Shown piece by piece: positions 17,357 to 25,288 of a stretch of DNA of 64,000 nt. The stretch comes from Streptomyces malaysiense. Lineage in GTDB: Bacteria > Actinomycetota > Actinomycetes > Streptomycetales > Streptomycetaceae. Both the position numbers and the translations under genes were made by a program. Position 1 is the stretch's first letter, and each line of letters starts with the position of its first letter. The notes under the pieces were generated by a model. It worked only from the letters and a program-made list of their open reading frames with translations. It had not been told where the DNA came from and did no database searches. The stretch covers positions 58,225 to 122,224 of the forward strand of contig NZ_LBDA02000029.1 of assembly GCF_000980885.2 (NCBI RefSeq), read 5' to 3'.

Positions 17357-17613
17357 GGTTAGCGTTCCGGTGCGGGCGGACCCGCGCCCCGCGGATGCGC
17401 ACGCCGGGCAAGCCGCCCATGCTGAGGGCGTGGGGTCTCGGGGCCGCGGGCCATCGGAAGGGCGTCGGCCCCGGCGTCGGCGCCACCCCGGCGCACGACC
17501 CGGCAACCGGACAGCCGGACCTCGGCCGAACCCGACGGAGTGAGCTGGCGCACACCTGCCGTAGAGTTGAGGCCGGTCGTACCTGACCGCGGCAGATCGG
17601 AAGGGCAGCAGGC

Positions 17614-18732
17614 GTGACCGTCGACGACACGGGCCCCGGCGAGCAGGACCGGACGGACCCCAGCGCCGCCGACTCCGGCGAGGACCCGCTCGCGCTCCGT
17701 CTCGAACAGCTCATCCTGGGCGCCGAGCGCCGCTACACCCCTTTCCAGGCCGCCCGCAGCGCCGGCGTCTCCATGGAGCTGGCGTCCCGCTTCTGGCGGG
17801 CGATGGGCTTCGCGGACATAGGTCAGGCCAAGGCCCTCACCGAGGCCGACGTCCTCGCCCTGCGCCGCCTCGCGGGTCTCGTCGAGGCGGGCCTGCTCAG
17901 TGAGGCCATGGCCGTACAGGTGGCGCGGTCCACCGGGCAGACCACCGCCCGGCTGGCCGAGTGGCAGATCGACTCCTTCCTGGAGGGCCTGACCGAGCCC
18001 CCCGAACCCGGCATGACCCGCACCGAGGTGACGTACCCCCTGGTCGAGCTGCTGCTGCCGGAGCTGGAGGAGTTCCTGGTCTACGTCTGGCGCCGCCAGC
18101 TCGCCGCCGCCACCGGACGCGTCGTCCAGGCCGCGGACGACGAGGAGATGGTCGACCGGCGCCTCGCCGTCGGTTTCGCCGACCTCGTCGGGTTCACCCG
18201 CCTGACCCGCCGCATGGAGGAGGAGGAACTCGGCGAACTCGTCGAGGCCTTCGAGACCACGGCCGCCGACCTGGTGGCCGCGCGCGGCGGCCGGCTCATC
18301 AAGACCCTCGGCGACGAGGTCCTGTTCGCCGCGGACGACGCGGGTACGGCCGCGGACATCGCGCTGCGCCTGGTGGAGACGCTGGCCAACGACGAGACGA
18401 TGCCCGAACTGCGCGTCGGCATGGCGTTCGGCACCGTGACCACCCGGATGGGCGATGTGTTCGGCACGACGGTGAACCTGGCCTCCCGGCTGACCTCCAT
18501 CGCCCCGCGCGACGCCGTCCTGATGGACAGCGCGTTCGCCAAGGAGCTGATCCGCGCCGGCGAGGCGCCCGCGTCGGAGGCGGAGGCGGCCGAGGCCGCG
18601 GCGACCGCCGAGAAGGAGGGCGAGGAACCCCCGTCGTACCGCTTCGCGCTCCAGCCGATGTGGCAGCGCCCGGTGCGTGGCCTCGGCGTGGTCGAGCCCT
18701 GGCTGCTCACCCGCAGGGACGAACAGCAGTAG
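17614..18732 (+). CDS. cya: Class III adenylate cyclase
   Basis: 372 residues from the GTG at 17614. The N-terminal half (about 1-170) is the helical regulatory domain typical of Streptomyces Cya, with a MerR-like AGVSMELASRFWRAMGF start and an ARSTGQTTARLAEWQ segment. The C-terminal catalytic domain (about 185-310) has GFADLVGFTRLTRRM (first metal Asp), KTLGDEVLFAADD (substrate lysine and second metal Asp) and GDVFGTTVNLASRLTS (transition-state Asn/Arg). It makes cAMP, which in S. coelicolor is needed for germination and development. The following gene is convergent and only 14 bases away. Confidence 0.94.
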   Translation: MTVDDTGPGEQDRTDPSAADSGEDPLALRLEQLILGAERRYTPFQAARSAGVSMELASRFWRAMGFADIGQAKALTEADVLALRRLAGLVEAGLLSEAMAVQVARSTGQTTARLAEWQIDSFLEGLTEPPEPGMTRTEVTYPLVELLLPELEEFLVYVWRRQLAAATGRVVQAADDEEMVDRRLAVGFADLVGFTRLTRRMEEEELGELVEAFETTAADLVAARGGRLIKTLGDEVLFAADDAGTAADIALRLVETLANDETMPELRVGMAFGTVTTRMGDVFGTTVNLASRLTSIAPRDAVLMDSAFAKELIRAGEAPASEAEAAEAAATAEKEGEEPPSYRFALQPMWQRPVRGLGVVEPWLLTRRDEQQ

Positions 18733-18746
18733 CCGCCGGCCCGGGG

Positions 18747-19439
18747 CTATCCGCCATGGCCGCCGGGCACCTCCACGTCCACGTCCACGCAGAGCGCGAT
18801 GACCGGCAGGCACAGCCCGCCCGGAGCGGGCGCGGGAGCGCCGCTGGTCGGTGCGGGCGCCGGGGTCGTCGGCGGCGCCGGGTGCGGGGTCGGCGCGGGA
18901 GGCGCCGGTTCGGTGGGCGTGGGCCGGGGCGGGGTGCTCGGCGCGGTGCTCCTCCCGGGCGCGGGTGGCACTCCGCCGTCCGGCCCGCCCGTGCCTCCTG
19001 AGCCGCCCGGTGCCGACGGATGCCCGGGTGCCGCCACGGTCCCGGTGGGCGTCGGCGCGGGAGCCCGCCCGTCCGGACCGGTGGCCGTCGAGGGCAGCGC
19101 GCGAGGGCCGGTGGCCGAGGTGCCGGTGCCGGTGGTGGTCTCAGCCGTACGGCCGCCGATCCCGGACGCGCCGGTCCTCGGCGCGCCGCCGACGGGCCCG
19201 CCGCCCGGGTCGAGCCGGGGTTCGGCCACCGCGGTGCCGGGGGCGCCGACGCCGGACTCCGGGGACATGCGGACCAGGCTGAGCACCCCGGCCGCGAGGA
19301 CCAGCCCGCCCGCGACGAGCAATGCCCTGCGGGGGCGGGGTTTACGGTGCCGTCCGCGACGAAGGCCGGGGAACCAGCCGCCCGACCGCACGGGTGCCGT
19401 CGCCCCCGCCCCGCCTGTCCGAGTACGTGTTTCCGCCAT
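18747..19439 (-). CDS. Single-TM protein with long Pro/Ala/Thr extracellular domain
   Basis: 230 residues from the ATG at 19439, preceded by GGGGGAG. The head is basic (RRGRHRKPRPRR). One transmembrane helix (about residues 40-58, LLVAGGLVLAAGVLSLVRM) follows. The remaining 170 residues are an extended Pro/Gly/Thr/Ala-rich region, ending with a short hydrophobic, Cys-containing block (GGLCLPVIALCVDVDVEV). The positive-inside rule puts the repetitive part outside. I do not recognise a family. Positive-strand frames over the same DNA are shadows of the biased composition. Confidence 0.6.
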   Translation of the reverse strand: MAETRTRTGGAGATAPVRSGGWFPGLRRGRHRKPRPRRALLVAGGLVLAAGVLSLVRMSPESGVGAPGTAVAEPRLDPGGGPVGGAPRTGASGIGGRTAETTTGTGTSATGPRALPSTATGPDGRAPAPTPTGTVAAPGHPSAPGGSGGTGGPDGGVPPAPGRSTAPSTPPRPTPTEPAPPAPTPHPAPPTTPAPAPTSGAPAPAPGGLCLPVIALCVDVDVEVPGGHGG

Positions 19440-19671
19440 GCCTGTTCTCCCCCACGACTCCCCACGGCTCCCCACAGGTCCCCGCGACTCCCCGCGACGC
19501 CGCGCGACGCCGCGCGCTCCCCTCGCGCCCCCACCGCGCAGCGCACGCTATGCGCTCGTGTGGGTGATGTGGGGCGAGACGGCCGTGATGTCACTCGAAC
19601 GGGCGTAGCGGTACGGGGTTTCCCGTGGTCGGGTGCGGCTGCGATGATCGGGCCGACAGGGGTTAACCCGC

Positions 19672-19687
19672 GTTAACACGTGTACCG
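19672..19687. promoter_or_regulatory. GTTAAC-N4-GTTAAC element upstream of the enoyl-CoA hydratase gene
   Basis: Two copies of the self-complementary hexamer GTTAAC separated by CCGC, 9 bases upstream of the start codon at 19697. AT-rich palindromic hexamers are rare in this DNA. It could be an operator or part of the -10 region. Confidence 0.4.
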
Positions 19688-19696
19688 GAGGATGCG

Positions 19697-20491
19697 ATGA
19701 GCGAGGCGCGGTTCGGGGAGTTCGTGCTGGTGAGGCGGCACGGATACGTCGCGGAGCTGGTCCTGGACCGGCCCAGGGCGATGAACGCCGTCTCCACGGA
19801 GATGGCCCGCTCGATCGCGGCCGCCTGTACGGCGCTGGGAGCGGACCGGGACGCCCGGGTGGTCGTCCTGACCTCGTCGCACGAGCGGGCGTTCTGTGTC
19901 GGCGCGGACCTCAAGGAGCGCAACTCCTTCAGCGACGCGGACCTGGTGCGGCAGCGGCCGGTGGCGCGGGGGGCGTACACCGGCGTGCTGGAGCTGCCGA
20001 TGCCGACGATCGCGGCGGTGCACGGGTTCGCGCTGGGCGGCGGGTTCGAGCTGGCGCTGTCCTGCGACCTGATCGTGGCCGACCGTACGGCCGTGGTGGG
20101 GCTGCCCGAGGTGTCCGTGGGCGTGATCCCGGGCGGCGGCGGCACGCAGCTGCTGCCCCGGCGGGTCGGCGCGGCGCGGGCGGCCGAGCTGGTGTTCTCG
20201 GCGCGGCGCCTGGAGGCGGCGGAGGCCGGCGGGATGGGACTCGTGGACCATGTGGTCGAGGAGGGCCGGGACCGGGAGGAGGCGCTGGAGCTGGCGGCGC
20301 GCATCGCCGCGAACTCCCCGGTGGGCCTGCGCGCGGCCAAGCGGGCGCTGCGGCTCGGGCAGGGCCTCGATCTGCGGGCCGGCCTGGAGGTCGAGGACGC
20401 CGCGTGGCGTTCCGTGGCCTTCTCCGGCGACCGCGCGGAGGGTGTCGCCGCGTTCAACGAGAAGCGGAAGCCGCAGTGGCCGGGGGAGTAG
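19697..20491 (+). CDS. Enoyl-CoA hydratase/isomerase family protein
   Basis: 264-residue crotonase. The oxyanion-hole pairs are in CVGADLKER and ALGGGFELAL, and both catalytic glutamates of true hydratases are retained: Glu in GGFELA and Glu in LPEVSVGVIPGGGGTQ. Hydration of 2-enoyl-CoA in beta-oxidation or branched-chain amino acid degradation is therefore likely. GGAGG precedes the ATG at 19697. It is followed by its own hairpin terminator, so it appears to be monocistronic. Confidence 0.93.
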   Translation: MSEARFGEFVLVRRHGYVAELVLDRPRAMNAVSTEMARSIAAACTALGADRDARVVVLTSSHERAFCVGADLKERNSFSDADLVRQRPVARGAYTGVLELPMPTIAAVHGFALGGGFELALSCDLIVADRTAVVGLPEVSVGVIPGGGGTQLLPRRVGAARAAELVFSARRLEAAEAGGMGLVDHVVEEGRDREEALELAARIAANSPVGLRAAKRALRLGQGLDLRAGLEVEDAAWRSVAFSGDRAEGVAAFNEKRKPQWPGE

Positions 20492-20525
20492 GGGCGGGCG
20501 CCCCCGAGGCGGGTCCTCTCGCCCC

Positions 20526-20550
20526 GGGGCGCACCCCTGAGGTGCGCCCC
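20526..20550 (+). terminator. Hairpin terminator of the enoyl-CoA hydratase gene
   Basis: Perfect 10-bp stem GGGGCGCACC / GGTGCGCCCC with loop CCTGA, 34 bases after the stop. Confidence 0.8.
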
Positions 20551-20615
20551 TGATCAAACCCCCTGTTCGCCGCACCAACATCCCCATCACCCGAAATCCT
20601 CCCTAATCTGGAGTA

Positions 20616-21758
20616 ATGGGCGACGACGAGCGGCTTGCCGCAGTGGTGGCGTTGGCGCAGGGGATGGCCGCGGCGCACACCGCCGAGGACTCGTGGCAGG
20701 CCGCCGCGCTCGGCGCCTGCCACGCGCTGGACGGCAGCTTCGCCGCGCTGTCGGTGTGGGAGCGGGAGCTGGGCCGGCTGCGGGTCCTGGTGAACGTGGG
20801 GGACCGGCGCCCGGACGAGGAGGAGTTCCCGGAGGCCGAGTCCTACCCGGTGCACCAGTTCCCGGAGATCACCGAGTTCCTGCACGAGCGCTGGGCCGGC
20901 GGCGGCGGTCCCAACGCCTGGGTGGAGGCCGCCGAGGGCACCGCCGCCGGTGTCCCCGGCTACTTCCACCAGCGGGTCGCCGCCCTGCGCCGCCGGGGCC
21001 GCGGCTGCTGCGTCGTCGCCCCCGTCGTGCTGCACGGCAGGGCCTGGGGCGAGGTGTACGTCGCGCGTGCCGTCGGGTCCCCGGTGTTCGGCCGCGCCGA
21101 CGCCGACTTCGCGACCGTGCTCGCCGCCGTCGTCGCCGCGGGGCTCGCGCAGACCGAGCGCCTGGAGGAGGCCCGCCGGCTCGCCTACACCGACGCCCTG
21201 ACCGGCCTCGCCAACCGCCGCGCCGTGGACGTGCACCTCGACGAGGCGCTCGAACGGCACCGCACCGGGGGTGCCGTCGTCAGCCTGGTGGTCTGCGACC
21301 TCAACGGGCTCAAGCGGGTCAACGACACCAAGGGCCACGCCGTCGGCGACCGGCTCCTCGAACGCTTCGGCTCGGTGCTGTCGCTGTGCGGCGCGATGGT
21401 GCCGGGCGCGCTCGCCGCGCGGCTCGGCGGCGACGAGTTCTGCCTCCTCGCGGTCGGTGCGGCCGCCGACGACGTGGTCAAGGCTGCCGACGAACTGTGC
21501 CGCCGCGCGGGCGAGCTGGAGCTGGGTGAGGGGGTCGCCTGTGGGGTCGCCTCGACCGCTGACCCGATCGGGCCGGTGGCCGACGCCCGGCGGCTGTTCC
21601 GTCTCGCGGACGCCGCCCAGTACCGTGCGAAGGCGATGCGCGCCGACCGCCCCGTGGTGGCCGGCCGTGAGGGCCCCGACGACCCCGTCGTGCGGCTCGC
21701 CGACGAACCGCCCCCGGCTCGCGCCGAGCGCCGCCGTTTCCGTGGCCGCAACCCCTGA
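20616..21758 (+). CDS. GAF-GGDEF protein (diguanylate cyclase)
   Basis: 380 residues. The N-terminal GAF-like sensor spans about residues 12-178. The GGDEF domain starts at about residue 188 with LAYTDALTGLANRRA and has DLNGLKRVNDTKGHAVGD (metal and guanine contacts) and an intact RLGGDEF at 269-275, so cyclic-di-GMP synthesis is plausible. The product-inhibition I-site RxxD, expected about five residues before GGDEF, is absent (VPGA at that position). C-di-GMP delays development in Streptomyces through BldD. No transmembrane segment is seen, so the sensor is cytosolic. Confidence 0.9.
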   Translation: MGDDERLAAVVALAQGMAAAHTAEDSWQAAALGACHALDGSFAALSVWERELGRLRVLVNVGDRRPDEEEFPEAESYPVHQFPEITEFLHERWAGGGGPNAWVEAAEGTAAGVPGYFHQRVAALRRRGRGCCVVAPVVLHGRAWGEVYVARAVGSPVFGRADADFATVLAAVVAAGLAQTERLEEARRLAYTDALTGLANRRAVDVHLDEALERHRTGGAVVSLVVCDLNGLKRVNDTKGHAVGDRLLERFGSVLSLCGAMVPGALAARLGGDEFCLLAVGAAADDVVKAADELCRRAGELELGEGVACGVASTADPIGPVADARRLFRLADAAQYRAKAMRADRPVVAGREGPDDPVVRLADEPPPARAERRRFRGRNP

Positions 21759-21847
21759 GGGCTGCGACGAAGCCCACATCATCGCGTAAGGGGCGCACCC
21801 CGTCCCCACTAGTGACAGAGCTGCATTCAATGCGTACGCTCCTGAAT

Positions 21848-23392
21848 ATGGATATGCACACTGTGGTGGTGGGGACGTCCGGTGTCTCGGCGTCCGACGT
21901 TCTCGCCGTGGCGCGCGGCGCTGCCCGGATCGAGCTGTCGGAGGAGGCCGTGGCGGCGCTGGCCGCGGCCCGCGAGATCGTGGACGCGCTGGCGGCCAAG
22001 CCGGACCCGGTCTACGGCGTCTCCACCGGCTTCGGCGCCCTGGCGACCCGGCACATCAGCCCGGAACTCCGCGCCCAGCTGCAGCGCAACATCGTCCGCT
22101 CGCACGCCGCCGGCATGGGCCCGCGGGTGGAGCGCGAAGTCGTCCGTGCCCTGATGTTCCTGCGCCTGAAGACCGTCTGCTCCGGACACACCGGCGTACG
22201 CCCCGAGGTCGCGCAGACCATGGCCGACGTGCTCAACGCGGGGATCACCCCGGTCGTGCACGAGTACGGCTCCCTCGGCTGCTCCGGCGACCTCGCCCCG
22301 CTGTCCCACTGCGCCCTGGCCCTGATGGGAGAGGGTGACGCCGAGGGCCCCGACGGCGTCGTACGGCCCGCCGGCGAGCTGCTCGCCGAGCACGGGATCC
22401 AGCCCGTCGAGCTGCGCGAGAAGGAGGGCCTCGCCCTGCTCAACGGCACCGACGGCATGCTCGGCATGCTGATCATGGCCCTCGCCGACCTCGACACCCT
22501 CTACAAGTCCGCCGACATCACCGCGGCGCTGAGCCTGGAGGCGCTGCTCGGCACCGACAAGGTGCTCGCGCCCGAACTGCACGCCATCCGCCCGCACCCG
22601 GGCCAGGGCGACGCGGCGGCCAACATGCTCGCCGTGCTGGAGGGCTCCCAGCTCACCGGGCACCACCAGGACGACGCCCCGCGCGTCCAGGACGCCTACT
22701 CGGTGCGCTGCGCCCCGCAGGTCGCGGGCGCCGGCCGCGACACCATGGCGCACGCCGGCCTGGTCGCCGAGCGCGAGCTGGCCTCCGCCGTCGACAACCC
22801 GGTGGTGCTGCCCGACGGACGTGTGGAGTCCAACGGGAACTTCCACGGCGCGCCCGTGGCCTATGTGCTGGACTTCCTCGCCGTCGCCGCCGCCGATCTC
22901 GGCTCCATCGCCGAGCGCCGCACCGACCGGCTCCTGGACAAGAACCGCAGCCACGGTCTGCCGCCGTTCCTCGCCGACGACGCCGGTGTGGACTCCGGTC
23001 TGATGATCGCCCAGTACACGCAGGCCGCCCTGGTCAGCGAGCTGAAGCGGCTCGCCGTACCGGCCTCCGCGGACTCCATCCCGTCCTCCGCGATGCAGGA
23101 GGACCACGTCTCCATGGGCTGGTCGGCCGCGCGCAAGCTGCGCACCGCCGTGGACAACCTCACCCGGATCATCGCCGTCGAGCTGTACGCGGCCACCCGC
23201 GCGCTCCAGCTGCGCGAGGGCCTGAGCCCGGCGCCGGCCTCCCGGGCCGTGATCGAGGCCGTCCGGGCCGCCGGTGTCCAGGGCCCGGGGCCGGACCGCT
23301 TCCTGGCGCCCGACCTGGCCGCGGCCGACGCCTTCGTGCGCGGCGGCCACCTGGTCGAGGCCGTGGAGAAGGTCACCGGCCCGCTCCGGTGA
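21848..23392 (+). CDS. hutH: Histidine ammonia-lyase
   Basis: 514-residue enzyme converting L-histidine to urocanate and ammonia, the first step of the Hut pathway. The MIO prosthetic group would form from Cys145-Ser146-Gly147 (GSLGCSGDLAPLSH) instead of the usual Ala-Ser-Gly; I recall this variant from other Streptomyces HutH proteins. Other family blocks are YGVSTGFGAL, RNIVRSHAAGMG, HPGQ, the NPVVLPDGRVESNGNFHG loop and SSAMQEDHVSMGW. The start is the ATG at 21848 (MDMHTVVVG); an in-frame start at 21812 lies in the leader. The other hut genes are not adjacent, as is usual in Streptomyces. Confidence 0.96.
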   Translation: MDMHTVVVGTSGVSASDVLAVARGAARIELSEEAVAALAAAREIVDALAAKPDPVYGVSTGFGALATRHISPELRAQLQRNIVRSHAAGMGPRVEREVVRALMFLRLKTVCSGHTGVRPEVAQTMADVLNAGITPVVHEYGSLGCSGDLAPLSHCALALMGEGDAEGPDGVVRPAGELLAEHGIQPVELREKEGLALLNGTDGMLGMLIMALADLDTLYKSADITAALSLEALLGTDKVLAPELHAIRPHPGQGDAAANMLAVLEGSQLTGHHQDDAPRVQDAYSVRCAPQVAGAGRDTMAHAGLVAERELASAVDNPVVLPDGRVESNGNFHGAPVAYVLDFLAVAAADLGSIAERRTDRLLDKNRSHGLPPFLADDAGVDSGLMIAQYTQAALVSELKRLAVPASADSIPSSAMQEDHVSMGWSAARKLRTAVDNLTRIIAVELYAATRALQLREGLSPAPASRAVIEAVRAAGVQGPGPDRFLAPDLAAADAFVRGGHLVEAVEKVTGPLR

Positions 23393-23398
23393 CCGGCG

Positions 23399-23431
23399 GG
23401 TGGAGGGGCCGCGGACCGGGGCCCCTCCACC
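23399..23431. terminator. Bidirectional hairpin between hutH and the lipoprotein gene
   Basis: Perfect 12-bp stem GGTGGAGGGGCC / GGCCCCTCCACC with a 9-nt loop. It starts 7 bases after the hutH stop and ends 1 base before the stop of the convergent gene. Confidence 0.85.
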
Positions 23432-23432
23432 G

Positions 23433-24215
23433 TCACCTCAGCCTGGTCTCCTGCGCCTTCACGACCGCGGGCGTCACCGTGTACGCCTTCTTGGCCATCA
23501 TCGCGCCCAGGTTCGACGTGAAGTAGACGGACACGGTGGAGCCGTGCCGGTCCACCTCGGCGTGCACGGGGGCCGTGCCCCCGCCGTCGCTCCCGTCCTC
23601 CTCCATGGTCGCGGCGAACGCCACCGACGCGTCCCCGCCGCCCACCGGCTTCTCCGCGGTGACCTCGGTGAACTTCACCGAGGTGCCCGCCTGCCGGCCG
23701 GTGAAGCCGCCCGCGCAACGCCTCACGGCGGCGGACAGCGTCGTCAGCGCCCGTTCGGCGCCGTCCCCGCCGTACGAGGCGAGCGCCACCGTGGTGACGT
23801 CCCGGTCGAGGGACTTGCGCATCGTCTCCTCGAACTCGCCCTCGTCCAGGTCGTCCAGGGAGGTCGGCTCGGCCGAGGGCCGTTTCGCCGCGTTCTCGGT
23901 GACCATGCGGTCGGTGCTCGCCGGGGCCTCGGTGGGCGTGAGCCCGCTCATCACCCGGGTCAGGGGTTCGCAGGCGGCCTTGTCGGTGGTGATCCGCCGG
24001 GCGCGGGCCTCGGTCACCGCCCCGACCTGGTAACCGTGCAGGTCGCCCTGGGTCACGATGAGCTTCCGCAACTCGGTGGCGCTCAGCGCCTTTCGCGCCG
24101 AGCCCTTGTCCGCGGATTCCTTCGACCCTCCGTCAGAACACCCCGTGACGAGGGCGAACGACAGCGCGCTCACGGCGACGGCGGCGCACAGCCGCACGCC
24201 CGATGATCTCTCCAT
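23433..24215 (-). CDS. Predicted lipoprotein
   Basis: 260 residues from the ATG at 24215 (MERSSGVRL). The signal peptide has a hydrophobic core (LCAAVAVSALSFALVTG) and a lipobox LVTGC, so the mature N-terminal Cys would be lipidated and the protein anchored outside the membrane. The mature part contains KALSATELRKLIVTQGDLHGYQVG near its start and a beta-rich C-terminal half ending in KKAYTVTPAVVKAQETRLR. This is the layout of the sensor-domain-like actinobacterial lipoproteins of unknown function. No catalytic motif is visible. Confidence 0.8.
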   Translation of the reverse strand: MERSSGVRLCAAVAVSALSFALVTGCSDGGSKESADKGSARKALSATELRKLIVTQGDLHGYQVGAVTEARARRITTDKAACEPLTRVMSGLTPTEAPASTDRMVTENAAKRPSAEPTSLDDLDEGEFEETMRKSLDRDVTTVALASYGGDGAERALTTLSAAVRRCAGGFTGRQAGTSVKFTEVTAEKPVGGGDASVAFAATMEEDGSDGGGTAPVHAEVDRHGSTVSVYFTSNLGAMMAKKAYTVTPAVVKAQETRLR

Positions 24216-24257
24216 GGGTGAACTGTGTAAGCCCTGTGGAAGATCGGTCAAGGAAGA

Positions 24258-24593
24258 TTAAAATCCCAGGCGTTCGCGGCGCACCGAATAGACGACGAAC
24301 CCGGCGCCCAGGGCGAGGAACAGGGTGCCGCCGACGACGTACGGCGTGGTGTCCGGGCTGCCGGTGTCCGCGAGCCGCGCGTCGTCCGCCGGCCCCGAAC
24401 CGGCTCTGGTGGCCGCCGCCGTCACCACACTCGCCTGCTCGGTGACGGGCGCGGAGAAGGTCGAGACGGAGCCGGCCGCCGCGTCCCGCGCCGGTTCCTC
24501 CTGGGACGCGTTCGCGGACGGTACGAACCACAGGGCGCACAGCAGAGTGCCCGCGGCGGTGGCGGTCAGCAGCGGACGGCGAGCGGATGACAC
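24258..24593 (-). CDS. Small LAxTG cell-wall-anchored protein (predicted sortase substrate)
   Basis: 111 residues from the GTG at 24593, with AAGGGG about 12 bases upstream. A signal peptide (MSSARRPLLTATAAGTLLCALWF, cleavage near SANA-SQ) is followed by about 45 low-complexity exposed residues. A C-terminal sorting signal follows: LADTG at about residues 74-78, a hydrophobic helix (VVGGTLFLALGAGFVVYSV) and the basic tail RRERLGF. LAxTG is the motif known for class E sortases in Streptomyces. No sortase gene lies in this window, so anchoring would depend on one elsewhere. The function of the exposed part is unknown. Confidence 0.75.
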   Translation of the reverse strand: MSSARRPLLTATAAGTLLCALWFVPSANASQEEPARDAAAGSVSTFSAPVTEQASVVTAAATRAGSGPADDARLADTGSPDTTPYVVGGTLFLALGAGFVVYSVRRERLGF

Positions 24594-24702
24594 GGAATAT
24601 CGATCCCCTTGTGACGCTGGCGAATTGGCCGTGTGAGCCGATGTTAGTGAAAGTCGCGGGTCACGGGAAAGTCACGGGAGGTTTCGGCCGTACGCTCCCG
24701 CC

Positions 24703-25050
24703 ATGAGCGATGAAGAGACATCACGTTATGTACGGCTTCGGGTGGAGCTGGTGGTCGAGGTCCTGGACGAGGGCGAGGTGACCAAGGCCGCGCTGCGCCG
24801 GCTCGCGGCCGATCCCGAGCTGCCGCGGTCCGAGCGGGACCAGGCCGAGGGCGCTGTGACGGAAGACACCGCGGAGGCCCTCGCCTATCTCGTGGACCCG
24901 TTCGACCTGGTCAGCGAGGTGCCCGGAGTGGAGCTCCAGCAGGCCTCCTGGTCGAGTGAGCGGATCGACTACGACCCGGACTCGCCCGAATGGGACATCG
25001 ACGGGGAAGATGGAGAGGACGACGAAGACGAAGAGGACGGCATCGGCTGA
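24703..25050 (+). CDS. Small acidic protein of unknown function
   Basis: 115 residues, MSDEETSRYVRLRVELVVEV at the start, with a compact predicted alpha/beta N-terminal region. The tail is very acidic and low-complexity (DGEDGEDDEDEEDGIG). There is no signal peptide or transmembrane segment. I do not recognise a family beyond a conserved Streptomyces hypothetical. A clear intrinsic terminator follows 23 bases after the stop, supporting a genuine short transcription unit. Confidence 0.7.
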   Translation: MSDEETSRYVRLRVELVVEVLDEGEVTKAALRRLAADPELPRSERDQAEGAVTEDTAEALAYLVDPFDLVSEVPGVELQQASWSSERIDYDPDSPEWDIDGEDGEDDEDEEDGIG

Positions 25051-25072
25051 GCGTCCCGGGGCACCCGAAACT

Positions 25073-25095
25073 CCGGACGGTGACCCGCCGTCCGG
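25073..25095 (+). terminator. Intrinsic terminator with T-tract
   Basis: CCGGACGG (25073-25080) pairs with CCGTCCGG (25088-25095) across a 7-nt loop, followed by GGTTTTG. It is one of the few hairpins in the window with a recognisable T-run. Confidence 0.8.
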
Positions 25096-25288
25096 GGTTT
25101 TGTCGTACGAGGGGGCGCACGGACCGATCGCACACCACCCGCCCGGCGGCGTACCGCACCACGGGCCGGCAAACGTGGTGTGTCCCACAGACCCGGTGGA
25201 TCCGGAACGGGACGAACCGGCCGTAGCGTTGAAGGTTCTTACGGGGACTCTCGGGGTTATCTGCGACTCGGCAACGATGGAGAAGCTT

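Larger units (their letters stand above)
17277..17613. other. Divergent intergenic region with operators
   Basis: 337 bases between the SDR and adenylate cyclase starts. It holds the two TetR-type palindromes (17303-17356) and presumably both promoters. A 63-codon frame at 17395-17586 has no ribosome-binding site or recognisable fold and is not called. Confidence 0.6.

Noticed and set aside
17395..17586. 63-codon plus-strand frame upstream of cya
   Set aside because: No ribosome-binding site, repetitive composition, lies in a regulatory gap.
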